Both the position numbers and the translations under genes were made by a program. The notes beneath the pieces are model-generated. The model worked only from the letters and a program-made list of their open reading frames with translations, did not search any database and was not told where the DNA came from. From a virus, in IMG/VR virus record IMGVR_UViG_3300042914_000163, positions 1 through 36,359 of that record: a DNA stretch of 36,359 nucleotides; one strand, given 5' to 3'. This document shows positions 31,831 to 36,359 of this stretch, piece after piece (positions within the stretch are counted from its first letter, which is position 1; each line of letters begins with the position of its first letter).

Positions 31831-32829
31831 TTAGCCATTAGCGACAAGGCGACCATCCCGCTGCGCGGAGAATATGTCGCGTTCGATTCGGTCGCGTTCA
31901 GCTTCCTTCCCTCGATAAACACCTTTACGTACGTCATCGAAGAACTTTCTAATGTCCCCCGGTGTGTACGTCTTAGACTGCTCTACGGACGGTGCGCCGC
32001 CACTGCGACCCCTACCGGGAGCAATCTGTTTATCAAGCTGGGACGCCGCTGCGTTCCGAGTTGGTTGAGCAACAGGTTGACTATTTCGATCCTGCCAAGT
32101 CGTAAAGAAACTCACTACCCTGTTGATATCCATGTTCCTCTGGGCGTCCTCTAGGTAGGTCTGACGGGACAAACCCGTGAGCGGGTCTACTTCAAGAAGC
32201 CAATCATGGAACTGGACATCCGCGTTGATCTCTTTCCAATCGGGGACTTTCATAGAAAGTTCTGACCAGAAAGATTGCTCCGCTGACACTGCTTGCTTGT
32301 GGGCGACCTGCTCGACTTTCGGAAGAACACTGGTCTGCATCTGTTTGAGTAGATGCTCCAGTTCAGCGATCTTGCGATCTGCTGCGGTACGCTCCTCTTT
32401 GGCTACGCGGCGCATAACCTCAATGGAGTCACCGTACTCCTCAACGTCTTTATCAGTCACCAGTTTCTCTACGGACTCCTCAGATTTCGCCGGGGACGTA
32501 GAAAGCGAAGAAAGCAAGTTCTCCAGTTGAGTAAGTCTGCCGTTCAACTGCTGATTTTCAGCCCGCAGTCGGGATGTATCAGCGTTGTACATACCTTGGA
32601 GAGTGCGATACCGCTTCTCGAAGGTTTCTTCCTCCTTAGTGTCCAACTTCCTTTGCTCGTTAGGGTTGGACTCAGGTGCAGCTTCTACAACACTGTTGGC
32701 CTGCGCCGCGACTTCCGTAACCTGACCCGCATCACCCTGAGTCTCAGTGGTCTCTGCGTCGGTCTTATTACCCTCAAAGTGCTTAGCAATAGCCTCAGAC
32801 TGTTTACGAATCTGCTCAGGCATAGTCAT
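31831..32829 (-). CDS. Head scaffolding protein
   Basis: 332 residues, acidic and mostly helical. The N-terminal third is low complexity (Glu/Thr/Ala). A central coiled coil (SRLRAENQQLNGRLTQLENL, then later AADRKIAELEHLLKQMQTSV) precedes a helical part (WSELSMKVPDWKEINADVQF). The end is basic (RGKEAERDRIERDIFSAQRD), the usual coat-binding part of scaffolds. It lies between portal and coat genes, as expected. No protease signature, so removal of the scaffold would need another factor or exit of the intact protein. GGAGCG 5-6 bases before ATG 32829. Confidence 0.8.
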   Translation of the reverse strand: MTMPEQIRKQSEAIAKHFEGNKTDAETTETQGDAGQVTEVAAQANSVVEAAPESNPNEQRKLDTKEEETFEKRYRTLQGMYNADTSRLRAENQQLNGRLTQLENLLSSLSTSPAKSEESVEKLVTDKDVEEYGDSIEVMRRVAKEERTAADRKIAELEHLLKQMQTSVLPKVEQVAHKQAVSAEQSFWSELSMKVPDWKEINADVQFHDWLLEVDPLTGLSRQTYLEDAQRNMDINRVVSFFTTWQDRNSQPVAQPTRNAAASQLDKQIAPGRGRSGGAPSVEQSKTYTPGDIRKFFDDVRKGVYRGKEAERDRIERDIFSAQRDGRLVANG

Positions 32830-32864
32830 TAGAACGCTCCTCTCGGTATGCGCGGTATCACCAG

Positions 32865-33092
32865 CTACTTCTTCCGAAGCTCTGCTGATAATTCAGGGGC
32901 ATCATGCACAAGTTTATATATCTCTGTCAACACCTGACAGCGACCCTGAGCGAGCATGACATTCGCTCCGGCCACATATGGCAACTGATCTAGCTCCCGC
33001 TTTCTCCACTCCTCTAGCCATTCGACCAAGTAAGGATGGGTGCGGGACAGATTAGCCCACATCTGGATAATCTCTGGCGGTGGACGAACCAT
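32865..33092 (-). CDS. 75-residue protein between portal and scaffold
   Basis: Helical, mixed-charge protein: MVRPPPEIIQMWANLSRTHP, then LVEWLEEWRKRELDQLPYVA, then ANVMLAQGRCQVLTEIYKLV. It starts one base after the portal stop (TAGGATG). A similar small open frame in this place occurs in several podoviruses, role unknown; possibly an assembly factor. Confidence 0.68.
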   Translation of the reverse strand: MVRPPPEIIQMWANLSRTHPYLVEWLEEWRKRELDQLPYVAGANVMLAQGRCQVLTEIYKLVHDAPELSAELRKK

Positions 33093-33093
33093 C

Positions 33094-35127
33094 CTATCCG
33101 CCTTGCGGTCTTGCAGTGGCGGCGCTCATGCCGCCAGCCGCGTTGCCTGCCTGATCGAGGACTGCTCCCTGCTGGGGCTGCTGGGCAGCCTGCACGGCTT
33201 TGACTCGATCAACGTAGGATAACTTTTCACGAGATGGGATGATCTCATCGACCGGCATCTGTAGACCTTTAGCAATCTCCCGAAGGATCGCTGCACGGCC
33301 CGTCGGACCCATGATCTGCATGTCCATCTCATTCGCAGTCGCATTGAGGAACTCAACACGCCGTAGGTTGACAGTCTCCTTGACCGCCAGATTCACTGCA
33401 CCACGCGGGATGATCTCAGCGTCACCCTTGATCGACTCATCCTCGTCGTACCGCATATTATAAATAAACTGTCGTTCGACAATCGGCATAATGATATCGC
33501 TGTCGATGTGCATGACGACTTGGCGAATACCCTTACCGGCTGAACCCATCAGCATAGACAGGCCAGAAGCCGTACGACCAGCGCCTTTAACGTCAACATC
33601 TCCATAAATGTAAGATGGGATGCCGGAGTGGTCATCAGCCAAACGACTGAATCTCTCATAAACAGCCATCAACGTGTTGGCGTTATCGTTCGGCTGGTTA
33701 AACCGAACAGCCGGAGCCGAGCTACCCAGCGGATCATTAAGAACCTGCCAGATTTTCCACGGGTGCATCTGGGTAATGTCCTCGTTCGGAGGGATACGTT
33801 CCAGATTCACTTCGACCTGCGGGCCAGACGCGATACCCATATTGTTGACAAGCGCACGAGCCGCTGCGTTGCAGATATTCTGCAAGTCCGAGATGATCTC
33901 AGGAATACCACGACCCCAAAATGCGCCGGGCATCTTGATGAAGGAGGTCTTAGCATAGGGCTTCTCGCCCAACGGGTCGTAGTTCAGCACCGCTTTGACG
34001 ACGTAGTTTCCGATCAGCCACACATTGGCATCGTACTCCCGCGCCTCATCCGGCACCTCTTCTTCACCCATGCCCCACTCACGGAGCATCTTACCGCTGA
34101 CCTTGCCCCAGAACTCTAGGGCATCGAACATGTCGGTGGGGCGAAGCTCAGTATAATATTTGCGCTCTTCCTCTTCGCGTTGCATCTCGGTCGGCTCAAC
34201 GAGCCATGTCTGGCTCGGACCCTGTTCGAGAACTGTACGAATAGCTTGATCGTCGTAGCCCGGAACACCAATGAGATCAGATAGAGCCATACGGCTAAGC
34301 TGATGAAGCTCGAAGATATACCCATCATTGATGCGGGTAATACCGGGTTCAGGATAGATATTGAACGGACTTACTCGTTCAAATTCCGGCGCAAGTCTTT
34401 CGCTCGCTTCGACAATAGTCTTACCGTCTGGACCTTTCGACCAGCCGAGATGCCGTTGGCGACGAACAATAGGACCCTTAACAAAAGCGCAAGGGAAAGT
34501 AACAAGATCAGTGATAAACTCATTGAATGCCTCCGGCCAACCACCTTGAGCAAACTGATCTTCGATCTTAACCTTCATTTTGTCAACACGCATTTGAGCT
34601 TGTTGCAAAATGCGGAATCGAAGTTCCTGAGACACAACTTCACGAATCTCAGCCATCTCTGACTTGGTCGGAGCTTGTCCTGTATTCTGTATGATCTGCA
34701 TAACCTGTTCTGCAGATGCTTCTTGCAATGCAGCAGAGCTATCTGGGTCTAGATCAGGAATGGGTGTGGGACTCATATCCCATGGTGGCGTGCCGGTATC
34801 CATAAGAATATCGCGCAACCAGCTTTCAGCAGCCCTACATTTTACTTCAGTAATCATCATATAAACTTCAGAGCCGCCCTGCTTGCGAATAGCTCCAAGT
34901 TTATCTGGCTCATACTCGCCGTTGCGCTGCCGAAGCGCAGCCAGCATAGTGTCATTAATCGGCTGTTTAGCGGTACGTGCCGCATCCCAACACTCTTTGA
35001 GGTAGGACGCGAGGCCAAGAATAACTGAATCTTGCTGACGAGCCTGAAGCTCACGATCCATGCGCTCTTGCTCAGCCCGATTAAGCTGCTCATTATTAAC
35101 TACACGGAGAAGCGCCAGACCCGCCAT
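33094..35127 (-). CDS. Portal protein
   Basis: 677 residues, the dodecameric DNA channel at the head vertex. The N-terminal part (SYLKECWDAARTAKQPINDT, then GGSEVYMMITEVKCRAAESW) is typical of podovirus portals. The clip/wing region includes DLVTFPCAFVKGPIVRRQRH, and the later stretch GRGIPEIISDLQNICNAAAR with NNMGIASGPQVEVNL marks the portal core. The C-terminal part ends in an Ala/Gln/Gly-rich tail. AGAGGG lies 4 bases before ATG 35127. Terminase is not in the window and would be expected to the right. Confidence 0.9.
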   Translation of the reverse strand: MAGLALLRVVNNEQLNRAEQERMDRELQARQQDSVILGLASYLKECWDAARTAKQPINDTMLAALRQRNGEYEPDKLGAIRKQGGSEVYMMITEVKCRAAESWLRDILMDTGTPPWDMSPTPIPDLDPDSSAALQEASAEQVMQIIQNTGQAPTKSEMAEIREVVSQELRFRILQQAQMRVDKMKVKIEDQFAQGGWPEAFNEFITDLVTFPCAFVKGPIVRRQRHLGWSKGPDGKTIVEASERLAPEFERVSPFNIYPEPGITRINDGYIFELHQLSRMALSDLIGVPGYDDQAIRTVLEQGPSQTWLVEPTEMQREEEERKYYTELRPTDMFDALEFWGKVSGKMLREWGMGEEEVPDEAREYDANVWLIGNYVVKAVLNYDPLGEKPYAKTSFIKMPGAFWGRGIPEIISDLQNICNAAARALVNNMGIASGPQVEVNLERIPPNEDITQMHPWKIWQVLNDPLGSSAPAVRFNQPNDNANTLMAVYERFSRLADDHSGIPSYIYGDVDVKGAGRTASGLSMLMGSAGKGIRQVVMHIDSDIIMPIVERQFIYNMRYDEDESIKGDAEIIPRGAVNLAVKETVNLRRVEFLNATANEMDMQIMGPTGRAAILREIAKGLQMPVDEIIPSREKLSYVDRVKAVQAAQQPQQGAVLDQAGNAAGGMSAATARPQGG

Positions 35128-35145
35128 ATAACCCTCTACTAAGTG

Positions 35146-35322
35146 CTACGAATTTAATTCGTCAGTTTTAGAATCAGACTGCGTAGTGGCCGCCAGATTA
35201 GCATCTCCCTGCCTCTTAATTTCCCTTATCAAGTCTACAACTTCTTCATAAGGGCGCTTAGCAAGAGCCTGCATAACTATGTTCCACTCGTGTACTAGTA
35301 GTTCTATAGAGATTTTTTCCAT
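35146..35322 (-). CDS. 58-residue helical protein before portal
   Basis: Fills the gap between the 109-residue gene and portal. ATG 35322 directly follows the TAA of the upstream gene, so it is probably translated by coupling. Sequence: MEKISIELLVHEWNIVMQAL, then AKRPYEEVVDLIREIKRQGD, then a polar tail with SDSKTDELNS. 'ElvheWn.vmqaLa.rPyeeV..li.ei..q' looks like a small helical hairpin. Small proteins with similar pattern stand before portal genes in other podoviruses. Function not known. Confidence 0.65.
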   Translation of the reverse strand: MEKISIELLVHEWNIVMQALAKRPYEEVVDLIREIKRQGDANLAATTQSDSKTDELNS

Positions 35323-35652
35323 TTATTCAGACCAAGGTAGCGGTAAGGTTACAGACTGGGGATTAGCCATCATGGAGATTTTACTATCAAGGATCGAATC
35401 TAGATCACTTATGCCTTCATCACCAATAGCATCCTCAAGCCAAGTAACAACTGCTGCCTCTGTTAACTCCGCATACGGCGTGAACGGCGCATTAGGATCA
35501 AGCGTTACAGACTGTGATCCGTAGATAGCGGTTGTGAGCAATTCATCTGATACTTGTCGTCTCCAATGAATTGTAAAGACAACATCCTGCCTATTATCCT
35601 TTTCAGGATATGATTCAAGCTGAGATATTATCCATGTGTACGTATTAGCCAT
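35323..35652 (-). CDS. 109-residue conserved phage protein
   Basis: The start MANTYTWIISQLESYPEKDN, then VVFTIHWRRQ, and the part VTLDPNAPFTPYAELTEAAV followed by WLEDAIG, with the C-terminal SVTLPLPW, match a family of small phage proteins often next to fibre genes ('YtW.i.qle.yP..d...dVVftiHW', 'FTPy..LTe..V..Wle'). Function is unestablished; probably a tail or fibre-associated protein or an assembly helper. ATG 35652 is 11 bases after the stop of the fibre-like gene. Confidence 0.7.
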   Translation of the reverse strand: MANTYTWIISQLESYPEKDNRQDVVFTIHWRRQVSDELLTTAIYGSQSVTLDPNAPFTPYAELTEAAVVTWLEDAIGDEGISDLDSILDSKISMMANPQSVTLPLPWSE

Positions 35653-35663
35653 CTTATGAACCC

Positions 35664-36359
35664 TTACGTAGCATTTGTCGTAGCAAGAAGATAATAAATT
35701 GTACCATTCACGCGCACAGCAATTTTATGGGTTACAGTCGTGCTAGTTATGCCAGCATTCGTGACACCTGAACCCTCACAATAAATAGACGGGATAGTAT
35801 TTCCCGCAGACCGATCAGACGAATAGAGCGTCACCGTGTCAGCAGGTGATGCTGTTGGCGCTGTACCAGTCTCAATAGTAAAACATTGAGTTCCCGTAGT
35901 AGGGCTAGACGTTGTCCCTAAAAGGAAGTTGCCGATGCTATCTATCCGAGCTTGTTCCGTTGCATCGGCAGATGCCCCTGTCCCAAAAATAAGATTATAA
36001 TTTAGCCCAAAACCGCCGCTTTCAACGGCCTTCATGAAGGCTCTTACACCTGCGCCACCAGTAGAACTATCTGATGAATAGAAGTTTAATGCGCCGAGAG
36101 ATTCGCCAGCACCGACACTAGTTCTTGTATTCCGAAGGGTAAGTAATGGACCTCCGGTACTACCGGACGACGCAACCAAGTTTCCATATGTTCCGGGTGC
36201 AAGTTCGCCAATACCTAGATTACCATTTATATCAAGGGCCATCTTGGCGTTGCCGAATGTTATATCCGCATCCGCAACACCAGAAACCGCAGTGTACCAC
36301 AGATGCTCTCCAGCGTTCTGTCGGTAATATGAAGCCTCTCCATTTACAATGTATTTATA
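35664..36359 (-). CDS. Fibre/spike-type protein, 5' part cut by the right window edge
   Basis: The frame stays open from the stop at 35664 to the right edge (231 codons). An ATG at 36242 exists, but the frame upstream reads as fibre sequence (YKYIVNGEASYYRQNAGEHL, then WYTAVSGVADADITFGNA) and joins without a break to MALDINGNLGIG, so the true start is probably outside. The visible part is Gly/Ser/Thr-rich with 'NGNLGIG' and 'GNFLLGTTSSPTTGTQ' elements typical of phage fibres and chaperone-carrying tail spikes. No intramolecular chaperone signature is seen at the end, which finishes in a short beta-type segment. Confidence 0.78.
   Translation of the reverse strand, partial: YKYIVNGEASYYRQNAGEHLWYTAVSGVADADITFGNAKMALDINGNLGIGELAPGTYGNLVASSGSTGGPLLTLRNTRTSVGAGESLGALNFYSSDSSTGGAGVRAFMKAVESGGFGLNYNLIFGTGASADATEQARIDSIGNFLLGTTSSPTTGTQCFTIETGTAPTASPADTVTLYSSDRSAGNTIPSIYCEGSGVTNAGITSTTVTHKIAVRVNGTIYYLLATTNAT

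Overview
The window is part of a tailed-phage genome, most likely a podovirus. No host gene, integrase, tRNA or rRNA was recognised. The evidence is two convergent gene blocks: a replication block on the + strand (1-10165) and a virion and lysis block on the - strand (36359-10162). They meet tail to tail inside a 16-bp palindrome. Portal, scaffold, coat, adaptor and nozzle genes are followed by three large ejection-type proteins, with no tape-measure gene and no contractile sheath. Both window edges cut genes (a family A DNA polymerase on the left, a fibre-like gene on the right), so this is a fragment. Terminase and any phage RNA polymerase would lie outside. The host cannot be read from the sequence; the small basic orphan proteins look like types I know from aquatic phages.

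Replication block (left to right): DNA polymerase I C-terminus with Leu at the position of E. coli Phe762; a 38-residue membrane protein; dCMP deaminase; a stand-alone DnaA domain IV; a Cas4/RecB-like nuclease; a VRR-NUC nuclease; an SNF2-type helicase whose P-loop is split by a 320-residue intein with a LAGLIDADG-type endonuclease; two small unknown proteins; a zinc-cluster protein with an acidic tail (probable ssDNA-binding protein); a small HTH protein; a hairpin; and a primase-helicase fusion. Most neighbours overlap or nearly touch, as in one operon.

Virion and lysis block (right to left, the direction of transcription): fibre-like fragment, two small proteins, portal, a 75-residue protein, scaffold, major coat, two probable decoration proteins each followed by a GC-rich hairpin, a fibre or head-fibre protein, a run of five small and mostly very basic proteins, a 118-residue protein, two adaptor/neck proteins, a small virion protein, a TM/coiled-coil protein, then a compact lysis cassette (M15 endolysin, 33-residue lipoprotein, 42-residue membrane peptide, holin-like protein, Rz-like i-spanin with overlapping Rz1-like o-spanin). 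A 53-residue GGMV-motif protein, the tail nozzle, two virion proteins, a GNAT-like protein and the ejection set follow. The ejection set is a 339-residue glycine-zipper protein, a 658-residue protein with a transglycosylase domain and a 2121-residue protein with a zincin motif.

Several genes are very short and were found by reading codons between larger genes: 997-1113, 24187-24348, 24869-24997, 24997-25098, 28145-28318 and 35146-35322. No stretch longer than 300 bases lacks a gene. All functions are from motif reading; no database search was run.
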